This document shows, piece after piece, positions 1 through 7,221 of a stretch of DNA of 40,775 bases (position 1 is the first letter of the stretch; each line of letters starts with the position of its first letter). Source of the DNA: Bradyrhizobium jicamae (GTDB lineage Bacteria > Pseudomonadota > Alphaproteobacteria > Rhizobiales > Xanthobacteraceae); the NCBI RefSeq assembly GCF_018130695.1, contig NZ_JAFCJX010000048.1, positions 1-40,775 of the forward strand, given 5' to 3'. The translations under genes were made by a program, and so were the position numbers. The notes below the pieces were generated by a model that was not told where the DNA came from, searched no databases, and was given only the letters and a program-made list of their open reading frames with translations.

Positions 1-818
1 TTTTCCTCGGGCCATGCCGGCTTTGCGTTGAAGACGCTTGGTGGAATCTCCTCAGCTTCATAGCGCGAGTGCCTCAACGCGATGGCTTCAGAGGCGTCGA
101 TCGAGAGAAACTTCGGCGCGCCGCGCGTGCGTGCTGTTGCTGCGATCGCGTCGGCTGTGATCTTGCTGTCGAGCGGGCCCACGGCGAGATACGCATCGAT
201 GGTGCGATCTTGCGCGAGCGTTTCGATCTCGTCCGTGCCGAACTGCGCCACAGCGACCTTGTCCGGCTCCACGCCGGACCCGCTGAGAATGACACGCAGA
301 ACCGACGCGTTTGCTGCCGTCCTACCGATAACGCCCACCTTGTGACCGGCGAGATCGGCGACCTCAGCGATCTTAACCGCGGTCCTTTTCCTCGCGGCCT
401 TGCCGTCTGGTCCGGAAAACGACCACAGGACGACGTAGTTCTTGCGCAGCACAGCGAGCGTCTGCGCGTCAGAAGGCATGCTCAGATCAGCGCGGCCGAC
501 CGCGAGGTCGGCTTTTCCATTGCCCAGAAGGCTCAGCGCTTCGGCCGCTCCAGCGGCCGAGATCGTGGACAGCCGAACGGTTCGGCTTTCGTCGGCAAAA
601 GCCTCGGCCATGGCCTCGACCACCGCGTGGTCCTCGCTACCGGTCGGCCCCACGGCGATCCGAAGCGTCGTGGGCTGCAGGATGTAGTAGAGCGCTCCGG
701 CAGCGGCCAAAAAAACCGCGAATCCGACGGCCAGAACCAGCAGCAGGGAGCGGGTCTTTCTCCGCTGAATATCTTGCCTGTTGCTGCTATCGGAGGAGGG
801 CATTTGCTTTCCGTACAT
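1..818 (-). CDS. TAXI-family TRAP transporter solute-binding protein (C-terminus cut by window edge)
   Basis: The reverse strand is open from an ATG at 818 to the window edge, giving 272 residues without a stop. Residues 1-22 are basic, about 23-46 form one membrane helix or uncleaved signal anchor ending near ALYYILQP, and the following LRIAVGPTGSEDH is the start of an NMT1/TAXI periplasmic binding domain. Later segments (GNGKADLAVGRADLS, HKVGVIGRTAANAS) fit the same fold. TAXI proteins capture small organic acids for TRAP uptake, but anchored versions in Bradyrhizobium often lack partner permeases, and none is visible here. A second in-frame ATG at 803 is the alternative start. A possible EcfG promoter lies about 50 bp upstream. 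The long ORF on the opposite strand of this region is a shadow. Confidence 0.8.
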   Translation of the reverse strand, partial: MYGKQMPSSDSSNRQDIQRRKTRSLLLVLAVGFAVFLAAAGALYYILQPTTLRIAVGPTGSEDHAVVEAMAEAFADESRTVRLSTISAAGAAEALSLLGNGKADLAVGRADLSMPSDAQTLAVLRKNYVVLWSFSGPDGKAARKRTAVKIAEVADLAGHKVGVIGRTAANASVLRVILSGSGVEPDKVAVAQFGTDEIETLAQDRTIDAYLAVGPLDSKITADAIAATARTRGAPKFLSIDASEAIALRHSRYEAEEIPPSVFNAKPAWPEE

Positions 819-865
819 CGCTCCTACGCCCTTGCCGCAACTCCTGCCGCCATTTCCTCCTAAGT

Positions 866-892
866 GGAACTTGCGGGTCTCCGAGCAGTTCC
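866..892 (-). promoter_or_regulatory. EcfG-type promoter, readable in both directions
   Basis: GGAAC at 866-870 and GTTCC at 888-892 are 17 bp apart. Because GGAAC and GTTCC are reverse complements, a GGAAC-N17-GTT promoter can be read on either strand. On the minus strand it points at the TAXI gene, about 50 bp from its start. No gene follows on the plus strand. Confidence 0.45.
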
Positions 893-1021
893 TCGCCTGA
901 CCATGGCTCCTAGGCTTGGAGAAGCGAAGCTCGGCGAGCCCTTATGCATTCTCGACGCATTGCGCCGAGGGATCCGTCACGTTCAGGCCTGACCCGCCTC
1001 TGTGATGGGCGGGCCGTTTCA

Positions 1022-1489
1022 TTAACAGCGCGGCTTGAGATTGACCGATCGGAGGAAGGCGTCCAGTCCGATCTCGCTGCAGTTTTTCGCCTCGACAACT
1101 TGCTTTGCCTGTTCGGGCCGAACTGGTTGCCATCTTCTGCTGATCGCCACGCGTTCTCGCAGCTTGAACCTTGAGGCGGCTGGATCATGCCAGTGCCGAG
1201 AGATGATACGCGGTGGAGATTGACGAGCCGGTTTAGGCTGGGGAAATGGCGCTACTAAATCGATTTCGGTCGGCGGGGTTGCCGTGGCTAAGACCACGGA
1301 AGGCGGGGCGTCTATGATGCCTTCATTTGTACTACGGTACTCAGCGTTGAGCGGGAGCCGGTCGGCTTTAGCCGCGGTCTCCGCAACTGGGTAGGCTGCC
1401 GCAGGCAGGGGCGCGGGATTCCTCCCAAGTGCTGCAACGGCGCCCATTGCGACCAAGCCGATTCCGACGGCTATAATCCTGATCCACAC
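1022..1489 (-). CDS. Small membrane-anchored hypothetical protein
   Basis: I do not recognise a named family. From a GTG at 1489 (GAGG about 8 nt upstream) the product has 155 residues. A TTG at 1507, adding six residues, is the alternative start but has no visible ribosome site. The N-terminus WIRIIAVGIGLVAMGAVAAL is a single membrane helix, followed by a proline- and alanine-rich periplasmic-type linker and a basic C-terminal third (HWHDPAASRFKLRERVAIS) ending with two cysteines about 18 residues apart. The arrangement of one helix, Pro/Ala linker and short basic tail is common in Bradyrhizobium hypothetical proteins. Function unknown. Confidence 0.6.
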   Translation of the reverse strand: MWIRIIAVGIGLVAMGAVAALGRNPAPLPAAAYPVAETAAKADRLPLNAEYRSTNEGIIDAPPSVVLATATPPTEIDLVAPFPQPKPARQSPPRIISRHWHDPAASRFKLRERVAISRRWQPVRPEQAKQVVEAKNCSEIGLDAFLRSVNLKPRC

Positions 1490-1594
1490 TGATTGATCCT
1501 CGACCAACCCAGCGAAGGGCAGGCTTCCGCTGAAATTGGCCCAGAATAAGGCTAAGGCATTGGTTATTTTGATGGATTAAGCGCTTGAGTCTCC

Positions 1595-1629
1595 GCCAGG
1601 GTGGAGCACGTCCTTGTATTCACCCTGGC
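1595..1629. repeat. Inverted repeat at the 3' end of the recombinase gene
   Basis: GCCAGGGTG (1595-1603) and CACCCTGGC (1621-1629) are perfect 9-bp arms with a 17-bp loop. The right arm overlaps the stop codon region of the truncated serine recombinase. There is no T-tract, so it is not a typical intrinsic terminator. It may be a remnant of a recombination or insertion junction. Confidence 0.5.
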
Positions 1630-2468
1630 TCTAGCGAGAGGATCCGGGTGGAGCGGTCGAGCATCTCTTTTTCTAGGTTCTCTCCCTCCAGGGTGTTGCT
1701 GATTGTCTGCATCGTCCAGGCGTTTCCGCGCGCATTGAGAAGTCTCTTTGCGTTCAGATGCTCGGCGATCGCTTGTCTTGACTTCTTCTTGTTCACGAAC
1801 AGATCGAAAATGCTCTGGACGATCCTGATCTCGGCTTTTGGACCGGGAACCAAGATGACGTGCTGGCTCTTGGGGCTCTTCCGCTGGCCGTACTCAAGGA
1901 TTTGCACCGGCTTGCCGGCCTCGTTGATGAGCATGCGCCGTAGTCCATAACCTGCTGGACCACCCCGCCAGTAGCCGGGGGTGATGACGTTGCATTGCCC
2001 GAAGAACACTTTCCTCGAAAGTTGTTTGCTGAAGTCAGCTGCTGCTGCGCGCTTGTTCACCTTGACTATGTCAGACGCAAAGCTGCCATCGTTCTCGAAA
2101 TCATCCTCGCAATAGTGAACGCTAATACCAGCCTGCTTGCAGATGAACTCATAGTAGGCGCTCTCGTCGACATCTTGGAAGCGTCCCCAGCGCGTGACGT
2201 CGTAGAAAAGTACACAACTGAAGTCGGCCCTGGCGAGCTGCACATCTCGTATGAGATCTTGCAGACCCCGACGACCAGCTATTTGCACCCCACTTTTTCC
2301 CGGATCCGAGTAAGTCCGAACGATCGAGATATTCCGCCGCGCGGCGTAGGCTGCAATTCTTGCTGCTTGGTTGCCGATTGAATACTTCTGCTCCGAAGTC
2401 GACATGCGAACATACTGGGCCGCTCGAATTTCGGTGGCGGCATGTTCAACCAATTTCGGCCTTCGCAT
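1620..2468 (-). pseudogene. Large serine recombinase, C-terminally truncated
   Basis: The ATG at 2468 is preceded by GGAGG eight bases upstream, so it is preferred to the ATG at 2483. The 282-residue product begins with a resolvase catalytic domain: YVRMSTSEQ carries the catalytic serine motif, and DLIRDVQLARADFSCVLFYDVTRWGR is the usual core. A recombinase domain follows (ITPGYWRGGPAGYGLRRML, FDLFVNKKKSRQAIAEHLN, W-TMQTISNTL). Members of this family normally run to 500-700 residues with a zinc ribbon and coiled coil. Here homology stops after TISNTL and a short unrelated tail ends the frame. The catalytic domain is complete but the DNA-binding C-terminus is missing, so it is probably inactive as an integrase. 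It may be a remnant of the element's original recombinase. Confidence 0.75.
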
Positions 2469-2590
2469 CGCGTTGACCTCCATTCGCCGTAGACGACAGG
2501 AGGTTCGACGAAAGAAGCAAGTGCCAAGTTTGTAAGGACAGGTTCAGTTGATGCTTAGATTAGTCAAATTCTCTGTTTGGTTTATCGGGG

Positions 2591-2619
2591 CTGGCCGCTC
2601 CTTTCAGGGAGGCGGTCAG
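2591..2619 (-). terminator. Hairpin after the 46-aa peptide gene
   Basis: On the minus strand a GC-rich imperfect hairpin (CTGACCGCCTCC / GGAGCGGCCAG, 6-nt loop) overlaps the stop codon of the small gene. It has no clear T-run, so termination is only a suggestion. Confidence 0.4.
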
Positions 2620-2756
2620 CCGCGTTGCTTGAGCCAATAGATGAACAAGGCGCCAGCGATCCCAAGCACGCCCAAAAAAGGGTGATCTGCCGCGCGCTGC
2701 GCTGATTGATCGCAGATCAGCTTTGAAATGGCGACGAGGTCCGATCGCCTAGGCAT
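2616..2756 (-). CDS. 46-aa single-helix membrane peptide
   Basis: ATG at 2756 is preceded by TGGAG at about 8 nt, a good ribosome site. The product starts MPRRSDLVAISKLICDQS, is polar for about 27 residues, then has a hydrophobic helix (FLGVLGIAGALFIYWL) and ends KQRG. No family is recognised. Such peptides are often missed by gene callers. It sits between the truncated recombinase and the parA operon. Coding status is supported by the ribosome site and the helix, not by homology. Confidence 0.5.
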   Translation of the reverse strand: MPRRSDLVAISKLICDQSAQRAADHPFLGVLGIAGALFIYWLKQRG

Positions 2757-2983
2757 TCAGTTGCTCCAGTAGCCAAGGCGATCATGAACCGCTTCGACCG
2801 GTCTCGCTTCGAACCCACACGGTCGGGAGGCCCGCCGCCCTAAGATGACAAGTCGGCTGCTTGTCGACCTACGAGGACTGCTTTCTGCTCCCGGAGCGGT
2901 TCCTTTAGCCGACCTGACTCTTCTGGCAGGGGATTTTGCGTGTGGCTTTGAAGATGATCCGGAAGGCGCCGGTCCGTGGCGGG

Positions 2984-3001
2984 TATTGGTTCAAACCAAC
3001 A
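2984..3001. promoter_or_regulatory. Palindromic operator upstream of parA-korB
   Basis: TATTGGTTCAAACCAACA contains 6-bp arms TTGGTT/AACCAA around CA. The same 18 bp, differing only at the two central bases (TG), recurs at 5131-5148 before mobC. Each copy lies about 75-85 bp before its gene, which suggests one repressor controls both operons. The flanking 2757-3074 holds no other gene that I can support. Confidence 0.6.
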
Positions 3002-3074
3002 CTCGGGCGAAGAGGCCGGTTTCATCGACATCGTGCCAGCAGGCGCAATACGGTTCAGAAGAACATGGTCACCG

Positions 3075-3833
3075 ATGAATACGATCGTCATCAACAATCA
3101 AAAGGGCGGCGTCGGCAAAACGACACTTGCAGTGCATCTGGCCTGGTTCATGGCGGAAGCTGGCCGCCGGGTCCTGATGATCGATGTTGACGCGCAGGGC
3201 AATGCAACCGACACGCTGAAGCGGCATACAGGGTCGATTTCGGCGGCCGATCTCTTCAAGCCGGCGGCCCGGTTTGCCGCTGGCGAAAATAGCGGCATCA
3301 CGCTGGCGCCAGCCGACAGTTCGTTGACCGATATCGATCGCGGCAATGCCGTTGCGGTCATGACCCTGCAGCAAAATCTCGCCGATGCCGCCGACCGGTT
3401 CGATGTCTGTGTGATCGACACCCCGCCATCGCTTGGCCTTCGCAGCGTCGCCTGCCTGGTCGCCGCCTCGCATGTGCTGGCGCCGATTTATCTGGAAGAC
3501 TATTCCGTAAGAGGCGTCAAAGGCCTGATGCAGACCGTCATCGGTGTTCAACGACGATACGGTCGCCAGGACACGAGATTCCTCGGCCTACTGCCTTCGA
3601 ACTTTAATACCAAGTCGCCTCGTCAACGAACCCACCTAGAGCAGTTGTTGCGCGAAGCGGGCAAGTACGTGTTCCCAGGCCAAATTGTGGCAAGGGACGG
3701 CTATGCCGAAGCTGTGGCCGAGCGAGTGCCGGTGTGGAGCTTGAAGCGTCGCTCGGCCCAAGAGGCGGGCCGGGAAATCCGCGCAGTCCTGGCCAAGATC
3801 GTAGAGCAGCTTGGATCAGGAGACGACCAATGA
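3075..3833 (+). CDS. parA: ParA-family partition ATPase (IncC-like)
   Basis: The product of 252 residues starts MNTIVINNQKGGVGKTT, which contains the deviant Walker A motif (KGGVGKTT) of ParA ATPases. The switch I region DVDAQGNATDTL and the Walker B-like DVCVIDTPPSLGLR follow. The open frame extends upstream, but the family starts at the methionine chosen here. The gene overlaps the next by four bases (ATGA), so the two are translationally coupled. ParA ATPases move plasmid copies by ATP-dependent binding to nucleoid DNA together with a ParB partner. There is no N-terminal DNA-binding domain, so autoregulation must come from another protein. The pairing with a KorB-like partner resembles IncC/KorB of IncP plasmids. 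It probably stabilises a mobile element, possibly now integrated. Confidence 0.9.
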   Translation: MNTIVINNQKGGVGKTTLAVHLAWFMAEAGRRVLMIDVDAQGNATDTLKRHTGSISAADLFKPAARFAAGENSGITLAPADSSLTDIDRGNAVAVMTLQQNLADAADRFDVCVIDTPPSLGLRSVACLVAASHVLAPIYLEDYSVRGVKGLMQTVIGVQRRYGRQDTRFLGLLPSNFNTKSPRQRTHLEQLLREAGKYVFPGQIVARDGYAEAVAERVPVWSLKRRSAQEAGREIRAVLAKIVEQLGSGDDQ

Positions 3834-4816
3834 CGCTCGATCTCAGCTTTAAGGAGCTCGTCGACGCCGCTGCAAATCCTAGCGCAGCAACCGGGCGGCC
3901 GCTTTTGGTCGCGATCGACTGCATTGATGAAGACCCCGATCAACCACGCCGCAACTTCAGCGAACAAGAATTGGAAGAGCTCTCTCAATCGATTGCTGAA
4001 CACGGAGTGCTGCAACCCATCGTGCTTCGCCGTTCTAGTGAAGATGGACGCTACGTCATCGCTATGGGCGCGCGCCGGTACCGCGCTGCACAGCGTGCGG
4101 GGCTGCGTGAAATACCCGCGTTCATTCAAGACGTCGATTTGCCAGACCGATACGCGCAGATGATCGAGAATATTCAGCGCGATGATTTGCGCGCGCCCGA
4201 GATCGCGAGGTTCATCGCAGACCGATTGAGCGCCGGAGATACTCAGGCGGATATCTCGCGCAAGTTAGGCAAGCCAAGAGATTGGGTGTCGCGCTACGCG
4301 TCGGTTCAAAGCATGCCGGACTTCCTTCGGGCGCGACTCGAGGGCAGTTCGATCCGTGCTCTTTATGAACTCTACCAGGCATGGCGCACACATCCCGACG
4401 AGATCGAACGGCTATGCGCGGCGCAGGAGAGCTTCACCGACGCGCAGGCTCGGCAATTGGCCCGGGACGTGCGCGCCGCAGCTGGCTGCATCAATGCCCA
4501 GAACGAATTGCCTGCTGGACCACCCTACCCCGGAAGATCCGTCCCCTTCCCGGAAGCAATGTCTCCGCGCGCCGCGACGAAAGAGCGAGAAGCAGGAGCC
4601 GAGCAGCAACCCCAAAAAACTTGGGCAGTCTCACAATCGAGCTCGGCGGCTTTGCTGGCAATCAGGGTTCGGTATCAGAACCGGGTCGGACGGCTTGTTG
4701 TGGATCGACCCGCGACGCAGGGCTCCCGTCACGCTGTGGTGTTGGTTGATGGTGCGGACCACGAAGAAGAAGTTCCGGCGTCGGCGCTCACGATCGAGGA
4801 GATTCTGTCGAGATGA
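3830..4816 (+). CDS. ParB/KorB-like partition and repressor protein
   Basis: The 328-residue product starts MTLDLSFKELVDAA at the ATG that overlaps the parA stop. VAIDCIDEDPDQPRRNFSE opens a ParB nuclease-like domain, with the box II region GARRYRAAQRAGL near residue 85. A helix-turn-helix follows (DISRKLGKPRDWVSRYASV, about residues 140-160). After a polar linker, the last 60 residues (VRYQNRVGRLVVDR, EEEVPASALTIEEI) look like the SH3-like dimerization domain of KorB. KorB proteins are both centromere-binding partition proteins and global repressors of plasmid transfer genes. The IDEDPDQPR motif and the SH3-like tail favour KorB over chromosomal ParB. It is a candidate to bind the shared operators before parA and mobC, though its true target is unknown. 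Confidence 0.85.
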   Translation: MTLDLSFKELVDAAANPSAATGRPLLVAIDCIDEDPDQPRRNFSEQELEELSQSIAEHGVLQPIVLRRSSEDGRYVIAMGARRYRAAQRAGLREIPAFIQDVDLPDRYAQMIENIQRDDLRAPEIARFIADRLSAGDTQADISRKLGKPRDWVSRYASVQSMPDFLRARLEGSSIRALYELYQAWRTHPDEIERLCAAQESFTDAQARQLARDVRAAAGCINAQNELPAGPPYPGRSVPFPEAMSPRAATKEREAGAEQQPQKTWAVSQSSSAALLAIRVRYQNRVGRLVVDRPATQGSRHAVVLVDGADHEEEVPASALTIEEILSR

Positions 4817-5130
4817 ATTCGTTCGGCATCTTTGCGGTCGCGGGGACAGTGTATCGGCGTGCGCCGACGGAGCGACTTTTCCATCCGAAGGATGGCGCGT
4901 TAGGGCAGCAGCCGAAGGCCGAACGCGCCCCCCATAGCGCCGTAGAGAGGCCGCAGGCTGCTGGAAAGTCGCGGTCCACATCTCCGACGTCAGTTAGTGC
5001 CTTCAATTCCTTTGCCGTCGGATCGGTGTTCAAAGTGGTTGTCCCGTCAAAGGGACGACCTGGGCAGAATCTGGTAGAGAGGGTAGGGCGCGTCCACCGC
5101 CTCGCCGTGGCGAGTCCTCGACACAAAGAG
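4817..5130. other. Intergenic region between korB and the transfer origin
   Basis: No gene that I can support. The stretch is the left flank of the probable oriT region and shows no strong hairpin. Short open frames on both strands lack ribosome sites and recognisable motifs. Confidence 0.4.
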
Positions 5131-5148
5131 TATTGGTTTGAACCAACA
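5131..5148. promoter_or_regulatory. Palindromic operator upstream of mobC
   Basis: TATTGGTTTGAACCAACA matches the operator before parA at every position except the two central bases. It lies about 83 bp before mobC and 30 bp from the nick sequence, so a bound repressor could influence both transcription and transfer. Confidence 0.6.
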
Positions 5149-5177
5149 GCAAGAGGCACTTTTTTTTGCTTTCTAGT

Positions 5178-5187
5178 GCAGGATAGG
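5178..5187 (-). other. oriT: Candidate oriT nick site (IncP/VirD2 type)
   Basis: The minus strand reads CCTATCCTGC, matching the core of RP4 and T-DNA border nick sites (ATCCTG|C). Nicking would fall between 5179 and 5178. A 17-bp palindrome lies 11 bp away on the 5' side of the nicked strand, like the inverted repeat beside nic in IncP plasmids. With this orientation korB/parA would enter a recipient first and the relaxase gene last, which is the usual arrangement. Confidence 0.65.
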
Positions 5188-5197
5188 CTTCGCGCCA

Positions 5198-5214
5198 GCG
5201 ATGTATTACATCGC
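5198..5214. repeat. Perfect 17-bp palindrome before mobC
   Basis: GCGATGTA-T-TACATCGC has 8-bp perfect arms and one central base. It ends 18 bp before the mobC start and begins 11 bp from the nick sequence. It is a likely binding site for the ribbon-helix-helix MobC protein, serving as both relaxosome site and autoregulatory operator. Confidence 0.6.
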
Positions 5215-5231
5215 GATTGGGATTGGAGTGC

Positions 5232-5750
5232 ATGGCTCTGATCTCGCTTCGCGTCTCCGACGAAGTTGCGGCGGAATTCTCAGCATTTGCAGCTACCCAG
5301 GGCGGTAAGTCCGCGCTGCTGCGGCGTCTCATTGCTGATGCGCTAGCGGCGCCAGCGCCGCGCATCTTGGCGTTACCGGTCGGACGTCCGGAAAAGGTGA
5401 CGGTTCGATTTCGCGAGAGCGAGATGCAGCAACTCGCGGAAGTTTCACATCAGCGTGGCATGACACGCACCGGCTGGATTGTCGCGCTGGTACGCTCGCG
5501 GTTGGGATCGCCCGTGCAGCATTCCTCGAACGAACATGAGGTGCTTCGCGCGATCGTGCGCGAGCTCAACCGGATCGGCGGCAACATCAATCAGATTGCG
5601 CGTGCCACAAACACCAGTGTGCTGCAGGGCAGGGCGGTTGAGCCCGATTTGTCAGTAATTCAAGAGGCCAAACAGGTTATCGAAAGAGAGCTCGCGCAAT
5701 TGCGTAACGCGCTGCACGGCAACGCCGATTATTGGGATGGACGGTCATGA
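5232..5750 (+). CDS. mobC: MobC-family relaxosome accessory protein
   Basis: ATG at 5232 follows GGAG with short spacing, giving 172 residues. The N-terminal half (MALISLRVSDEVAAEFSAFA; then VTVRFRESEMQQLAEVS) has two ribbon-helix-helix-like segments. The C-terminal NRIGGNINQIARATN is the hallmark of the MobC bacterial mobilization family. These proteins bind oriT and help the relaxase open the strands. The gene overlaps the relaxase start by four bases (ATGA), as in typical mob operons. The palindrome and operator just upstream suggest autoregulation plus control shared with parA-korB. Confidence 0.85.
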   Translation: MALISLRVSDEVAAEFSAFAATQGGKSALLRRLIADALAAPAPRILALPVGRPEKVTVRFRESEMQQLAEVSHQRGMTRTGWIVALVRSRLGSPVQHSSNEHEVLRAIVRELNRIGGNINQIARATNTSVLQGRAVEPDLSVIQEAKQVIERELAQLRNALHGNADYWDGRS

Positions 5751-6820
5751 GCCGGCGTTCGACGCGGGCGACCGATCTGGCCTCCGAACTTCCACCGATC
5801 TCGTATGTCTGGGAAACGCCCAATCGGCGCCCGCGGCGTGCCGAGTGGGATATCCCCGATCCGGCCGTTCCTGGCCGACTTACGCCGGCGATGCGTGCAA
5901 AGCTCGAACGCATCGTGCGCCGAGCACCAGAGGTGATGGTCAAGATCACCGGGCGCACCAAGGGCGTGGCACATCTCAAGTCGCACCTCGCATACATCAC
6001 GCGAAACGGCGAGCTCGATGCGGAAACAGAGCAGGGCGCGACGCTGGCGGGTCATTCCGGATTGAAAGACCTGCAGGAACGCTGGGAGGATGATGCCGGT
6101 CTCGACGACAAGCGCCGCCGCGATGGATCGCTTTCGATCAACATCATTCTTTCGATGCCGGCCGGAACCGATGCCGTCGCGGTCAAGGATTCAGCTCGGG
6201 CATTTGCCATCGAGGCATTCGGCTACAATCACGACTATGTCTTCGTCCTGCACCTGGATGACAAGCATCCCCACGTGCACTTGACCGTCCGGTCTCTTGG
6301 CCATGACGGCAAGCGCCTCAACCCGCGCAAGGCGGATCTTCAAGCTTGGCGTGAACGATTTGCAGGCGAACTCGGGCTTCGCGGCATCGCAGCGGAGGCA
6401 ACACCGCGGCGAACCCGCGGACGCGTCCGAAAGGCTGATCGCGCGGCGGTGCTCGCTTTGCGCAAGCGAAAGATCACGCCCGATGTCGATCGGCTCGCTC
6501 GTAAGGAGGTGCTTTCGGAGGTGAGGGACGGCAGGATTGCCAAACACCCTTGGGACGAGCAGATTAAGTCGCGTCAGGATGCGATCAGACGGCAATATCT
6601 CGACTATGCGGCCGAGCTACAGCGCTCTGGAGGGGCAGCAGATGAAGGGCTAGCTAGACAAATCCGGCAATTCGTTAACGACATGCCTGCCGTTGAAACC
6701 CGCCGGCATGTGTTGAAGAAGGAGCTGTCGGAGCTTGCCGATAGCCGGCGCCGGGGAGCGGAGCAGGGCGTCGATACCAATCGACGCGGCGAAACACGAC
6801 GAGACGAGCGACCCAGATAG
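5747..6820 (+). CDS. Relaxase / mobilization nuclease (VirD2-like, MOBP type)
   Basis: The start at 5747 overlaps the mobC stop and gives 357 residues. A Pro/Arg-rich leader of about 65 residues comes first. KSHLAYITRNG near residue 85 carries the probable nucleophilic tyrosine, and LHLDDKHPHVHLTVRSLG is the metal-binding histidine triad (motif III). LNPRKADLQAWRERFA is also conserved in these nucleases. The C-terminal part is basic and helical, with no helicase or primase domain. Relaxases nick oriT, stay attached to the 5' end and lead the strand through a type IV secretion channel. No channel genes are visible here, so the element would be mobilizable and not self-transmissible. The upstream ATCCTG nick sequence fits this class. 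Confidence 0.88.
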   Translation: MSRRSTRATDLASELPPISYVWETPNRRPRRAEWDIPDPAVPGRLTPAMRAKLERIVRRAPEVMVKITGRTKGVAHLKSHLAYITRNGELDAETEQGATLAGHSGLKDLQERWEDDAGLDDKRRRDGSLSINIILSMPAGTDAVAVKDSARAFAIEAFGYNHDYVFVLHLDDKHPHVHLTVRSLGHDGKRLNPRKADLQAWRERFAGELGLRGIAAEATPRRTRGRVRKADRAAVLALRKRKITPDVDRLARKEVLSEVRDGRIAKHPWDEQIKSRQDAIRRQYLDYAAELQRSGGAADEGLARQIRQFVNDMPAVETRRHVLKKELSELADSRRRGAEQGVDTNRRGETRRDERPR

Positions 6821-6868
6821 GCGGTTTGCGCGGCAGGAACGCCGCGCATGCGACCAAAACCAGCGGAT

Positions 6869-6904
6869 AACGTACCGTGGGTTCGAATCCCACTCTCTCC
6901 GCCA
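6869..6904 (+). other. 3' fragment of tRNA-Ser, probable attachment site
   Basis: The 36 bp contain the end of the variable arm, a complete T-arm (GTGGGTTCGAATCCCAC), the 3' acceptor strand (TCTCTCC) and GCCA, exactly the end of a tRNA-Ser gene. No 5' half (GGAGAG...) is found upstream. A lone tRNA 3' end beside mobilization genes is the expected attR scar of an element integrated in that tRNA. The last 17 bp recur at 17368-17384. Confidence 0.8.
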
Positions 6905-7011
6905 CCGCTTCGCGATGACGCAGAATCCGAAAAGCCGCCGGTGATTAACACTTGCCGCGCTCTGCAACCCATGGGACGGTTCAAGCCACCGCACAACGCG
7001 TGGGCAAGGTA

Positions 7012-7221
7012 ATGGCGGACAAGAAGTCGGTCACTAGACGGACACGGCCTCCGGGCGGGGAAAAGTGGCAGTTTTTGACGAGTATGTATCCAGACGTCAT
7101 TCGCCCGATCAAGTCTGCGGCCGCGCGGCGTGACAAGACAGCATCGTTGATGCTGGAAGAGGCCGCCAAGGAATGGCTTCAGCGGAACGAGACACGCAGG
7201 AGCCGGGGGAAGAAGGGATGA
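7012..7221 (+). CDS. Small ribbon-helix-helix-like protein
   Basis: The 69-residue product starts MADKKSVTRRTRPP. WQFLTSMYPDVIRPIKSAAA followed by KTASLMLEEAAKEWLQR resembles a ribbon-helix-helix fold, as in ParG/CopG-type regulators, with a basic disordered N-terminus. The start is the ATG after AAGG; an upstream in-frame ATG lies in the tRNA-scar flank and is unlikely. The stop overlaps the next gene by four bases. A degenerate copy of the parA/mobC operator (GGTTCAAGCC at 6978-6987) lies just upstream. It could be a small regulator or partition accessory of the second element. Confidence 0.6.
   Translation: MADKKSVTRRTRPPGGEKWQFLTSMYPDVIRPIKSAAARRDKTASLMLEEAAKEWLQRNETRRSRGKKG

Noticed and set aside
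69..863. 264-aa plus-strand frame
   Set aside because: It is the shadow of the TAXI-type gene on the minus strand, whose protein has recognisable motifs. The plus-strand product has arginine-rich, non-protein composition.
6604..6996. Minus-strand frames containing WRREWDSNPR-type sequence
   Set aside because: This peptide is produced by translating the 3' end of tRNA-Ser in reverse. It is a well-known false gene, and the same happens at 17088-17411.
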